NCBI GenBank assembly: GCA_037447655.1
Contig: JBBHKE010000237.1
Location: 95,892 to 159,891, forward strand
Origin: Zygnema cylindricum
Taxonomy: Eukaryota > Streptophyta > Zygnematophyceae > Zygnematales > Zygnemataceae
Reading direction: 5' to 3'
DNA: 64,000 nucleotides
Positions 9,932 through 19,173 of this stretch are shown here, in pieces; positions within the stretch are counted from its first letter, which is position 1; each line of letters opens with the position of its first letter. A program made the translations under genes and the position numbers. The notes under the pieces were generated by a model, which did not search any database, was not told where the DNA came from, and saw only the letters and a program-made list of their open reading frames with translations.

Positions 9932-11523
9932 CTATGGAACACTTAAGAGATTAATGCACCCCCCTGGATTATAAAACACATTGTTAAAGCGTACTCGATT
10001 GACTCTAGTTTTCCCTTCCCTATCTTGTGTTGGTAGATCCAACCATACTGTTCCCACTGTATCGATGACCATCATTGAACCATTAGCCACTATGATGGAT
10101 TTTGGTATAGTGAGTTTTCTAATGTCAGTGAATAGTCCTGGATCTGAACACATGTGATGTGTGGCACCTGAATCTATGATCCAACTGTTAAATTTTCCCT
10201 TACTCTCCTTGCCTCGTGTGTGAAATAGAATATCATCCTTTTCTTGTGATTCCTCGATAAGTGAAACGAAAAATTCTTGATCCTGTCCCATTGGCCCATC
10301 CCCAACAAAATCCCCTCTACCTGATGAGCTATTTCCACTTCCTCCACTTCCTCCGCCTCTAAATTGTCCCCCTCCGCGATTGTTTCCCTTGTTTTGATAA
10401 CAACCGCGACCAGTGTGTCCCCATTTATGACAAACGTTACACTGTTTACTTTTGTCTGGGCATTCAAAAGAGCCATGCCCAATCTCGTTACAATTGTAAC
10501 AAGTCATATGAGAGGTATCACGTTGATATGAGCCTCTCCCTGGGCCCTGTGACTTGCCTCCTCGTCCACGATGTCCACCTCCTCTCCCTCTAGATCCCCT
10601 AAAGTTGTAAGCTCCTCCGTCATCCTCCTCTTGATGACTCTGGTAGGATGATCCCTTGTTTTCCTCTTTCGGTGTTGCTTTCTCCTTCTCCGTACTTTTC
10701 AAGTGATTGATAGCGTATGCCATTGTTTGTTTCTCTCGCCCCTTGATGACCTCTTTTGCTACCGCAAACTTGCTTGGAAGACTCCTCATGAAAACAAACA
10801 ACCTCTCTTTTCCTGTAGGGAAGTTATTGAGTGAGGTAAGTTGTTCTATGATGACATTAAACCTTGACTCCATCATGAATGGACTCATTCTCCTTCATTC
10901 TAAACCCAATATACTCCTCAAAGAGATAATTTTCATTTGCCTCAAATCCTTTTTCAAACGCATTTTGTAAAGCGGTCCAACAATCAAAAGCCCTATCATG
11001 AGTTAGAAGGTGTTCATGCATAGAACTAGCACAACTTTGTATAAGTGCGGTGGAGGCCGCCATATCTTTCTTGTCCCACTTATGTGCTCCGGTTGGATCT
11101 ACGGAAGGATCCGGTCGTGTTTCTTCCCCGATAACGATGTCCCACAGTTTTTTCGGTGTGAATGCTCCTCGAATGTATCTCTTCCAAATTGCATAGTTGG
11201 AACCCGTGAAGACAATGGTTTTATTAAACACTTTATAATCATCATCCTCGCTCTCCTCCTCTTCCTCATAAAGTTTAGATTTCCCCTTCTTTTTCTTTAT
11301 TTTCTTAGAGTTGCGTGAGTCTCCACTTACTCCTCCATCTCCATCATCTTCTTGTGTTTTGAGAAACTCTTGAAAGCGTTCAAACGTTCCCTCATCCATC
11401 TTCACATTTTTCTCCCCCCCATTCGTCATTCTCATCATATTGTGTCCCTGTAACTCCTCCACCACTAACTCCCCCACTAGCTCCTCCACTAGGTTCTGCC
11501 GGGGATTTCCCTTTCTCCGCCAT
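9932..11523 (-). pseudogene. Element E gag and protease
   Basis: Gag begins at the ATG at 11521-11523 just after the PBS. The capsid region has the copia/UBN2-type core (WDKKDMAASTALIQSCASS...LTHDRAFDCWTALQNAFEK). A glycine-rich stretch and two CCHC zinc knuckles follow (CYNCNEIGHGSFEC and CNVCHKWGHTGRGC, near 10390-10510), then the aspartic protease with DSGATHHMC near 10165. A frameshift in a G7 run near 11420 and another near 10870 break gag. The frame ends at TAG 9932-9934, one substitution away from a sense codon. Two zinc knuckles rather than one is notable for copia. Confidence 0.9.
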
Positions 11524-11547
11524 ACCGGCAATTGTTCCCAGTAACCC

Positions 11548-11560
11548 GCTCCGATACCGA
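11548..11560 (-). other. Primer-binding site of element E
   Basis: The minus strand TCGGTATCGGAGC lies one base inside the 5' LTR and differs at few positions from the usual plant copia PBS TGGTATCAGAGC, complementary to the 3' end of initiator tRNA-Met. E therefore uses conventional priming, unlike families A, B and D here. Confidence 0.8.
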
Positions 11561-11561
11561 T

Positions 11562-12155
11562 TAAAAGATTATAAACCAAATAAAACACACACACGACAAT
11601 GGTGTTCCTCCAAAAAACATTCAATGTATTAAGCACAATGCAAATACAACTTCTTTTCTTCTTTCTTTTTACTTCTGATCTTTCTACGCCTCCTTAACAA
11701 GCTACACCTACAAAAGATAATACTACCAAAAAGTCACAACCAATATATATAGGTACACGACTAGATACGTGTAAGAATCAACGCGGTGAAATGAACGACC
11801 GACAAGTTTGAACCGACTTGAACAACACGGTACGCGTAACCGCGAGCCAACTTGAATCACGCGGTACGACTTGAACTTTCGTGAACCGAAACTACTAAGA
11901 AATTTCCACGTCACTTCTATAGTACAATTCAAACATACGTGAAACGAAACAAACATTTCATTTCACGTCACTTCAAATATCCAGCGACGAAACTTCTTCG
12001 TCGCTGGTACTTCACTTCAAATATCCAGCGACGAAACTTATTCGTCGCTGGTACTTCAACTATCCAGCAACGAAACTACTTCGTCGCTGGTCGTCACTAC
12101 CTTAGCTACGAGAATGACTCGTCGCTAACAAAGTTCTCAATACCAAATCCTAACA
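11562..12155 (-). repeat. 5' LTR of element E
   Basis: 594 bp, closely matching 6272-6817. It is longer mainly because it has a third CCAGCGAC hairpin unit plus spacer (11981-12090). It ends next to the TSD tacaa. Confidence 0.93.
11981..12090. repeat. Three hairpin units in the E 5' LTR
   Basis: 11981-12007, 12025-12051 and 12064-12090 each have CCAGCRACGAA and TTCGTCGCTGG arms around a short loop, spaced by acttca-type linkers. They may be transcription-factor sites or RNA structure in the U3/R part. No function can be read from sequence alone. Confidence 0.85.
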
Positions 12156-12160
12156 TACAA
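12156..12160. other. Target-site duplication, right (tacaa)
   Basis: Exact copy of 6267-6271, closing the element E insertion. Confidence 0.85.
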
Positions 12161-12339
12161 AATCTTTGCGCAAAACTTCTGGCGCGCTCTCTGGCCGCAA
12201 AACGACAAAAAGACTGTGGATGACGAATTATTGAAAATAGCCTATTTGAAGTCACCCGAACTTTATTTTATTCATCGCTCACAAGATTTCTTCGCAATTC
12301 AAGTTTCTTCCTTCTTCTCTCCCATTCAAGACCAAAGCC

Positions 12340-12531
12340 ATGGAGTCCTCTAAGGTTTATTCTTTGGCTGCTTTCGCTGTCTTTTTACTGACTGCTTGTT
12401 AACACGTGGGAACCGTACAAGCGGATGCCAAACCTATTTTCAAAGATTACAAAAAGAGTTTGGGATGTGACACGGGCCTATGTTCGAAGGCGGGAGTCGT
12501 CAGAAACTTTTTGGTAATTGGGAAGCCATAA
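12340..12531 (+). pseudogene. Small secreted-peptide pseudogene
   Basis: The ATG at 12340 follows a pyrimidine-rich leader typical of a plant 5' UTR. The first 20 codons encode a hydrophobic signal-peptide-like segment (MESSKVYSLAAFAVFLLTAC). Codon 21 is then TAA (12400-12402), but the frame continues open for 42 codons with two cysteines (LGCDTGLCSKAG) to the TAA at 12529. The stop looks like a single-base change in an otherwise plausible secreted peptide. A GTAATT donor at 12514 and a TTTCAG acceptor near 12613 could instead make this exon 1 of a longer gene. I do not recognise the family. Confidence 0.4.
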
Positions 12532-13521
12532 AGACGATATAAATTAACTATTCCTAATAAAAATCTTAATAAAATTTTCCCACATAATGGACATAAATAT
12601 AATGAAATTTCAGGTTTTTCTTGCTCAGAAGTCTTATTTAGTACGGAGTTTTATGTTAGTTTCAGGTAAGACTTCACAAGTCTCAATTAGAACGGGTTTT
12701 ATGTTGCTTCAGTTCTGTTTTTCAGTTTAGTTTTCTGACGCCTAGAAGTTCCATGCACCTGGACATTGTTTCAGTTCACATCCAGTTCATTCGGTTATAG
12801 AGGCCAAAGTCCTCACAGAAGTATTTTTGGCAGGTCGATACTTGTTATATCTCTGACAGCTGTATACTTTTTTGTGTATTTTTTTTTTCGATACTTATTT
12901 CGTGTCAGAAAATGTTAGATCTTCTTTTGTGTGAAGCTTCTAGGAGATAGTATTTGTGTGGCGTAGGAGGCACTGAGTGGTCCAAGAACTAAAAGTCCCT
13001 TTCTTGTGAGGGTTTAAGGCACATCTCTGGGCTTCTAATCTGAGTTGGGGTTTGAGATGTATATCAAGTTCTTATATAAATATAAGTACTCTAAAACAGA
13101 TAACGAAGATAATATGTGTAAGGAAATCAAGATGAATGTATGAGCCTGAGACGTGAGGCTTATTAGCTTGGGTCCAGCACACTGGCCTGTGGCCGCAGTT
13201 GGGTGTAGCGATGACACAACCGTACACTGCAAAGGTGTCCTATGTAGTAAATCACAGAAGTAGACGGGAGATGGGAGAAGGAATAGATAGAACAGTAGGT
13301 CTATAAATTTTTTTTTACTATGATTAGGGGCAACTTGCCATGATCATCGCCAGAGATGCGGTAATCATGGGGGTGTTTCCATGGTCTAAATTTTGCGATA
13401 GGAGAACATTGCATACAACAAAAACTCTAAGGTGATTAGGCACTTGCTATCCATGCCACAAGCATACCTTCAATAGGTCGGACATTGTGAACCTTTAACA
13501 CGCAAGTGGGAGGAAGTGCAT
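12532..13521. other. Unassigned stretch
   Basis: About 1 kb with no recognised coding or repeat family, apart from the possible second exon of the preceding pseudogene near 12614-12730 (weak). Confidence 0.4.
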
Positions 13522-13522
13522 C

Positions 13523-13694
13523 GCCCATCGTTATTAGTGTTAAAGAAAATTAGTGTAAATGCAAAATTAGAATTAATAATACTAATTTAGTGCAAGGTGA
13601 CGTGGCACATTTTGGTCCACTTCCTTAAATAATGTTGTTAACTCTAAAGTCGCGACTGAATTACTGTTATTAACACTAACAACGATGGACGGTG
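13523..13694. mobile_element. MITE-like element with ~20-bp inverted ends
   Basis: cccatcgttattagtgttaa at the left pairs with ttaacactaacaacgatgg at the right (two mismatches at most), enclosing about 130 bp of AT-rich non-coding DNA. Size, inverted ends and lack of coding fit a MITE. The superfamily is not assigned, as no clear TSD is visible. Confidence 0.55.
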
Positions 13695-13841
13695 TAGTGA
13701 GCCAACTTCAAAAGGACTAATTTAACACCAATGTGTTGTCAACAAGAAATGTATTCAGCGTATACTCTCAAAGTTCAGCAATAGCACTAGGTAGAAAGAT
13801 ACTAGCGAATCAAACATCAGCAAAAAGGAGAAAAAATGTTT

Positions 13842-14055
13842 TTGTTGCAATAAAAGGGGGCACTTCATTGCAATCCAGCTATAATAAAGAGCAAACAATT
13901 TAAAGTCTAAGGGGAAAGGCAAGGAGAAAACAACCGTTGGTATACTAACGTCATCGACTAAAATTGTAAAGTGGTATGATTGGTTAATGAAAGTAGAACC
14001 ACTGAGCAATCTATTTTGCAAGGGAGTGGATCACAAACTATTAGTCTACACCATA
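13842..14055 (+). pseudogene. Copia gag zinc-knuckle remnant
   Basis: One frame reads KCFCCNKRGHFIA followed by stops and then a lysine-rich KSKGKGKEKT stretch, a decayed CX2CX4H zinc knuckle whose last cysteine is lost. This matches the gag C-terminal style of other copia elements in the window. No LTR or pol adjoins it. Confidence 0.5.
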
Positions 14056-14068
14056 GGTCGCAATCGTG

Positions 14069-14345
14069 TACCCGAATCCGTACCCGACCGTCACCCGACA
14101 GCCCGTGTCGGATCCATAACGGATTTGGGTGCCAAATTTGGGGGCCGGTCTAAATCGGGCGGGTGATTCACAAAAACAAAAAAAACGGGTACGGTCGGGT
14201 AAGCATAAAACGAAAAAAATTGAATGTTTTGTACTGTCCATACTATCAAACATTATTGTACTTTCTACTCTTGGTATCCGTGGAAGGTATGAGGGAGATG
14301 TACCATTAATTTGTACATATTCGGGTACGGGTGGGTACGGGTAAT
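14069..14345. repeat. gtaccc-rich imperfect inverted repeat
   Basis: gtacccgaatccgtacccga at the left and gggtacgggtgggtacggg at the right form an imperfect inverted repeat about 275 bp apart. It may be a small DNA transposon with simple-repeat-like ends. Non-coding. Confidence 0.35.
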
Positions 14346-14715
14346 AGCTAGAAATCGAGTTTCAGTTAACTTTTTTTTTCGTAAACGCGTATCGGATAAC
14401 GTCGTAATGGTTAACAATTTTGGAGCGTGACAAAACCCGGACGGGTATCGTCTCCTATCCACCTCGAGTTTGAAGTGTTAAATAAGATAGTCTATATCCG
14501 AGATTGAATAATTACAGTAACGTTGAGTTTAAATTTAACGGTCAATTTTGAAGGTTGACTATCCTAATAAAATCAGCAATTCACACAGTTGGCCAAGGTT
14601 TACACTCACAAAACCGGGGCAACCCCCCCCCCACATATAAATAAAAGTGTTGAATATCCATACTTGAAGCTGCCCGTGATAAATGTGTACCAACCCGCCA
14701 GGTTCTACATCGAGC

Positions 14716-14792
14716 CGGTGGCACAGTAATAGTGCGTTCGCAACAGAAGTGAAAGGTCCCAGATGCGAGCCCTTGCCGGCTCAATTTTCCCT
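14716..14792 (+). other. SINE-like tRNA-derived head
   Basis: ggtggcacagtaatagtgcg resembles a pol III A box, and gatgcgagccc about 45 bp on resembles a B box, as in plant SINE 5' regions. No clear tail or TSD was found, so this is a tentative call. Confidence 0.3.
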
Positions 14793-14839
14793 AGTGTGGA
14801 ACATGTCGAATCCTGGAGTTTTAGGACATTTAACATTTT

Positions 14840-14998
14840 TTACGCGGGGCTGTTTTATTATAGTGTACAAAGCTTATTTTGTTTCGTGCGATTTAACTTA
14901 TCCGTGAGAGCACATGTTTGCTATTTTTAATCGGGTCTGTTTTTTTACGTACAAAGTTTGTTTATTTCATTTTGTGCGGTTTAGTTTATCCCTACAAG
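14840..14998 (+). repeat. Diverged ~90-bp tandem duplication
   Basis: 14842-14908 and 14933-14998 align: cgggnctgtttt, gtacaaag, ttgtgcg/tcgtgcg, gattta/ggttta and ttatcc occur in both in the same order. Old, non-coding. Confidence 0.5.
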
Positions 14999-15423
14999 AC
15001 TTCTAATACTTTAGTTTTGAGAGGCTTCATTTCGCGTTGTTCTTCAATTTGCGTGTCACGGACCCGCGTAAAAATATCAATGAAACTAAATGAAAAAAAT
15101 GCAAAGCGTCACGCGGGACCAAATCAAGCTACACTTTTTACTATTCGCGATTAAATTTCAATTTTGAGGCTAATTTAAAAGCCTACCTGTGCTCTCATGG
15201 TGGAGCTCAAAGTCAAAAAGTGATTGTGCGCAACACATTTATTTACATGTGGTTGCCGCAATTTTGTTACCGGAAACCTTCGTCAACCGTGTGAATTGTT
15301 GATTTTATTATGACGGTCGACGTTCACAAAAGCGGCAAAATTTAACCGGTTGTCCACAATATTTTGAAAGTCCAACCTGTTAACTGATTGACCGTCAAAA
15401 TTAAACTCGACGGTACTCAACAT

Positions 15424-15689
15424 ATACCAAATGTGTCTCTAAATGTTTACAATCTTTGACAATGTGACGTAAGTGTTAAACCAATGTGTCTTTAAATGCG
15501 TACAATCTTTGACAATGTGACGTAAGTGTTAACCCAATGTGTCTTTAAATGCGTACAGTCTTTGACAATGTGATGTAAGTGTTAAACCAATGTGTCTTTA
15601 AATGCGTACAATCTTTGACAATGTGATGTAAGTGTTAAACCAATGTGTCTTTAAATGCATACAATCTTTGACAATGTGACGTCAATGAC
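15424..15689 (+). repeat. 53-bp minisatellite, five units
   Basis: Five head-to-tail units of exactly 53 bp containing atgtgtctttaaatgcgtac, aatctttgacaatgtgacgt and aagtgttaaacca, differing by a few substitutions. Only one related unit is present at the equivalent place in unit 2 (about 16742-16795), so the array expanded after the larger duplication. Confidence 0.9.
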
Positions 15690-16079
15690 TGCGCGCAACA
15701 AAAATACTCACTGGGATGATAAATTCCCAATTCCAATTGAATACTTCCAATGTTGTTAGGCTGCGTTGGTTTATTTTATAAACCTTTTGGTGGGGCTTAG
15801 CAAAGTCAGGACAAGCGTAAACTAAAAATATGTTAGATGGAAGTTTCGAATAAAGTTGCAAAATCAATCCGGGTGTTTTTTTATTGGTATATTTTCCTAA
15901 TGGTTAAAAAAAAAAAAAAAAAGAAAAACCGATCAAATTTTGCGCCAGGATAGATTCGACAAAAATAGTCAAATAGCACACGAAACCTTTTTGTAAACTT
16001 CACGCCTTCTCTCTCTCGCCTTCCCTTTCCCTCTTTCCCTTACCTTCTCCCTCTTTCAATTTTCTCCTCTTTAAACTAA

Positions 16080-16400
16080 TGGTCATGGCTCCTCTTACCG
16101 CTCTCACTTCTCCTCCTCCCTCTGCATTTCCTATTTCGCCGCTCTTCTCCTCACATGCCGCCCGGGCCTCGACCTGGCCAATCATTGGAAACTTTCCGCA
16201 AATCGCGGCAAATATTCTGGTATTTCTAGGATTATCCAAATTTTTAAATTTGTACGGACCAATCATGACACTGTATTTTGGCTCTTTGCGTGTGGTTATG
16301 AGAAGGAGGTGCTCAAAGATTTTGATTCTTCTTGTTGCTCGCGATGGCTCTCAACGCCAGCTTCAATACTCATGAATAAAGGTGGGGTTCTGGGTTATTT
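16080..16400 (+). pseudogene. Cytochrome P450 N-terminal fragment, copy 1
   Basis: Encodes part of a plant P450 amino-terminal region: TWPIIGNFPQIAANILVF...LYGPIMTLYFGS. This is the conserved stretch after the proline hinge of microsomal (A-type) P450s. The membrane anchor is scrambled relative to copy 2 and the frame shifts after LYFGSL. No I-helix, ExxR or haem-binding cysteine region exists downstream. It is a dead fragment paralogous to 17213-17575. Confidence 0.7.
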
Positions 16401-16619
16401 GAAGGTTAGGATGTTTTTTGTCTTTTTTAGATTTCGGTATTGGGTGTTCGAGATTCTAATGCTTATGTATCTGAGTTTATGCATATTTTTGGATGTGGTA
16501 TGTCATTTTATTTTTTGGTATGATATCATTTAGAAATTGGCTAGGGGAATAGATGTTAAAACGCCTCTTGATGTGAGTTTTGACATATTCATGTAGTTCA
16601 CGTTAATGTTGTCCACGCC

Positions 16620-17715
16620 ATCATTGATATCGTCGACATTCGGAAGCGCGGCAAATTTTAACCGGTTGTTACAATGTTTTGAAAGTCAAAGCTGTTCAAC
16701 TGATTGACCGTCAAATTTTAACTCGAACGGTACTTAACTTGTACCAATGTGTACTTAACACGTACAATCTTTGGCAAGGTGACGCAAGTGATGGAGTTCA
16801 ACCAACATAGTCACTGCGATGATCAATTCCCCATTCCAATTGACTATTTTCAATGTTGTTAGCTGTCGTATGAGTTTATTTTTAGCGTAAAACTTTTTCG
16901 GCCAGATGATTAACTTTTGGGGTCCCGACAAAGTAGCACACTAAAATATGTTCCGATGGAAATTTCTCCGAAACAAAAGGATCGCGTCAAATCAACCCCG
17001 GACGTTAATTTTGATTGGTAGATTCGTCTGATGGTTACAAAAGACAAAAGTATAGAAAGCGACGATCAAATTTTGCCGCCCCATGATAGATTCAACAAAA
17101 TTAGAGCACGAAGCCTTTTTGTAAACTTCACGCCTTCTCTCTCTCACCTTCCCTTTCCCCCTTTCCCTTGCCTTCTCCCTCTTTCAATTTTTTCCTCTTT
17201 AAGCTAACGGCCATGGCTACTATTCCCTTGTGGCCATGGCTCCTCCTCTTACCCTTCATCCTCCTCCTCCCTCTGCATTTCCTATTTCTCCGTTCTTCTC
17301 CTCGCATGCCGCCCGGGCCCTTACCCTGGCCAATCATCAGAAACTTTCCGCAAATCGCGGCGGATATTCTGGTATTTCGCGGATTATCCAAATTGTCGTA
17401 TGTGTACGGACCAATCATGACACTCTATTTCGGCTCTTTGCCTGCGGTTATCATTTCCAGTCCAGAAATAGCAAAAGAGGTGCTCAAAGATTTTGATTCT
17501 TCTTGTTGCTCGAGATGGATTTCAACGACATGTTCAATTCTTACGAAAAAAGGTGGGATTTTGGGTTATTTTAAGGTTAGGATGTTTTTTGTCTTTTTTA
17601 GATTTCTGGTATTGGGTGTTCGAGATTCTAATGTTTATGTATCTGAGTTTATGCATGTTTTTAGACGTGGAATGTCATTTTATTCACTGGTTTGATATCA
17701 TATAGTAATTGAGTG
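16620..17715 (+). repeat. Tandem segmental duplication, unit 2
   Basis: Second unit of the duplication described for 15305-16560, with the better preserved P450 fragment. The pyrimidine-rich leader (about 17128-17200) just before the start codon is shared with unit 1. Confidence 0.7.
17213..17575 (+). pseudogene. Cytochrome P450 N-terminal fragment, copy 2
   Basis: About 120 residues from the ATG at 17213. The order is a leucine-rich membrane anchor (residues ~5-28), the proline hinge (PRMPPGPLPWPII), YGPIMTLYFGSLPAVIISSP, and AKEVLKDFDSSCCSRW, all typical of the N-terminal fifth of a ~500-residue plant microsomal P450 monooxygenase. After LGYFK the similarity stops. AAG|GTTAGG there could be a splice donor, but I see no following exon before the simple repeat and LTR units. 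I read it as a truncated gene fragment. An alternative start at 17168 is less likely, since the anchor begins at 17213. Confidence 0.75.
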
Positions 17716-17799
17716 GGGAACAAAGTTGAGTTTGGACATTGTTTTTGGGTTTTTTACGGTTTAAACGCCTCTTGATGTGAGTTTTAACATCTTCATGTA

Positions 17800-18240
17800 G
17801 TTCATGTAATGCCATCGTCAATATCGAACTAAATTGCAATAGTATTTTCAATGTCAATGTTACATGACAAAAGACAATGCTGTGACGTTTTTCAATGTTA
17901 ATATCAATGTCACTTCTAAATGTTAATGTCAATTTTTACGTAAATATCAATTTCAATGTCAATGTTACTGCCAGTACAATATTAATGTCAACGTTAATGC
18001 CAATGTCAATTTCAATGTCAATTTCAGTTTCAATGTTAACATCAATGTCAATGTTAATGTCAACGTTAACAACAATATTAATTCCAATGTCAATGTCAAT
18101 TTAAGTGTTGATGTCAATGCCAATTTCAATTCAAAAGTAAGCATAGCGGAAATCATAAAGCCATTTACATAAACATATATTGTAGGTAGAAAATCTCTGT
18201 CCATGTTGATGTCAGCATTCACAATGTTGATGCCAATGTC
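17800..18240 (+). repeat. Degenerate AATGTC-type simple repeat
   Basis: A long run of diverged hexamers (aatgtc, aatttc, aatgtt, aacgtt) covers this stretch. The open frames on both strands (Met-Ser or Leu-Thr rich) are by-products of the 6-bp period, not genes. Confidence 0.85.
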
Positions 18241-18328
18241 ATAATTGGGTGGATTATATCAAAGTGCCGAGGTTGTATTTGCATATGTGGCAAGTTATGT
18301 GACTTCTTGCCAACGTATATATTAATAT

Positions 18329-18356
18329 TGTTGAAATTTATGTATTTTCTAGGTCT
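18329..18356 (+). repeat. 28-bp family-A LTR start, odd orientation
   Basis: Identical to the first 28 bp of the LTR at 4174 (TGTTGAAATTTATGTATT plus ten more bases), in plus orientation, and then joined directly to minus-strand gag sequence. It marks a rearrangement or template-switch junction. Confidence 0.75.
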
Positions 18357-19173
18357 ATCTCCCCAATTAGTCCTACAGCCAACGCCTGAACACTCTTTCC
18401 TCCTCTTCGAATCTCAATTGTGTTTTCTCGAACCAAAATCATTCCCACAACGGAGTTCCAGATCCATCGATGATCTGGCAAGTCCTGAACCCTATTAACA
18501 ATGTTTTCATAATCATCTGGGAGTTTCATCAACAAAGTATTCACCTTCTCTTTCTCGGTCTCCCTTTTCCCTGACTCTCCAACTCCATAAATAACCCGGC
18601 CAAGTCATTACAAAAATCTAACATCTTTCCCCCTTTGTACACATATGCTTGTACCTTTTGACCTGCCAACTTCTGCTGTTGAATCATACCACTCTTGTAA
18701 ATGCTGACAACGACCTCCCACAACTCGTTCGCCCTCTCCACATGAAGATGAGGTGTAGCCACTGCTTGGGTGAGACGCCCGAGAATAAAATGAGTCGCCA
18801 CGGTATTGTTGAAATCCCAGATTACACTATCATTTTCCTCGGTTTTCTGAACATCTGCTGCCAAAACCGATCCAGTAGGCATCGGTGTGAGTTTCTCCTT
18901 CCCCTTCTCCTTCCCTATGTCCGACACGATGCTTTCTCCAACATCCTCTTCCACCTCTGCCCCCGCAGATCCTCCTGTGAACCGAGATCCTTCAAATACT
19001 GGTGGAACTCCCAATTTTGCCGATGGCCGATGCACACGACCACTCACAATACCCCATAGTCGTTTTTCAACCACTGCACCCCTTATCATGGTTTCCCAAT
19101 AAATGAACCCTGTTCCATTAAAAATGGGCCCCCTAAAGGGTGGGCCCATAACCTGAAATTCTGTGACCTCCAT
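18357..19173 (-). pseudogene. Family-A gag, unit 1
   Basis: The gag start ATG at 19171-19173 lies inside the LTR end. The product reads MEVTEFQVMGPP..., then IFNGTGFIYWETMIRGAV, and TGSVL... with ...VATPHLHVERANELWEVVVSIYKSG before the frame shifts near 18541. The following segment (18357-18540) has IEIRRGGKSVQALA, matching the gag of the element at 39032. Zinc knuckle, protease and pol are absent: the unit stops at the 28-bp LTR fragment. Confidence 0.8.
19139..19153 (-). other. Half-tRNA-Met primer-binding site
   Basis: The minus strand GGTTATGGGCCCACC follows the LTR terminal CA directly. It is complementary to the anticodon-arm region (around nt 25-39) of plant initiator tRNA-Met as I know that sequence, the primer mode known from Drosophila copia. 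It encodes part of the gag peptide QVMGPP. Confidence 0.75.

Larger units (their letters stand above)
6272..12155 (-). mobile_element. Near-complete Ty1/copia retrotransposon E
   Basis: A structurally complete element on the minus strand: 5' LTR (11562-12155), PBS (11548-11560), gag, protease, integrase, reverse transcriptase and RNase H in copia order, polypurine tract, 3' LTR (6272-6817), and a perfect 5-bp TSD. The LTRs are highly similar apart from one extra hairpin unit in the 5' LTR, so insertion was fairly recent. Coding defects are few: frameshifts near 11420, 10870 and 7405 and in-frame stops at 9932, 8408, 7979 and 6996. It is probably not autonomous but could be mobilised in trans. 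Its sequence is unlike families A-D and F. Confidence 0.95.
15305..16560 (+). repeat. Tandem segmental duplication, unit 1
   Basis: This segment and 16620-17715 share the same order of landmarks: a gtcgac word, aaattttaaccggttgt, gattgaccgtcaaa, the gtacaatctttg motif, a block before the P450-like start, and the P450-like fragment with its following T-rich sequence. Unit 1 additionally carries the 53-bp minisatellite. Confidence 0.7.

Noticed and set aside
15424-15689. Second satellite family
   Set aside because: Only five 53-bp units at one place; a local minisatellite.
17895-18222. Met-Ser-rich and Leu-Thr-rich open frames
   Set aside because: Produced by the hexamer simple repeat on both strands; no gene.
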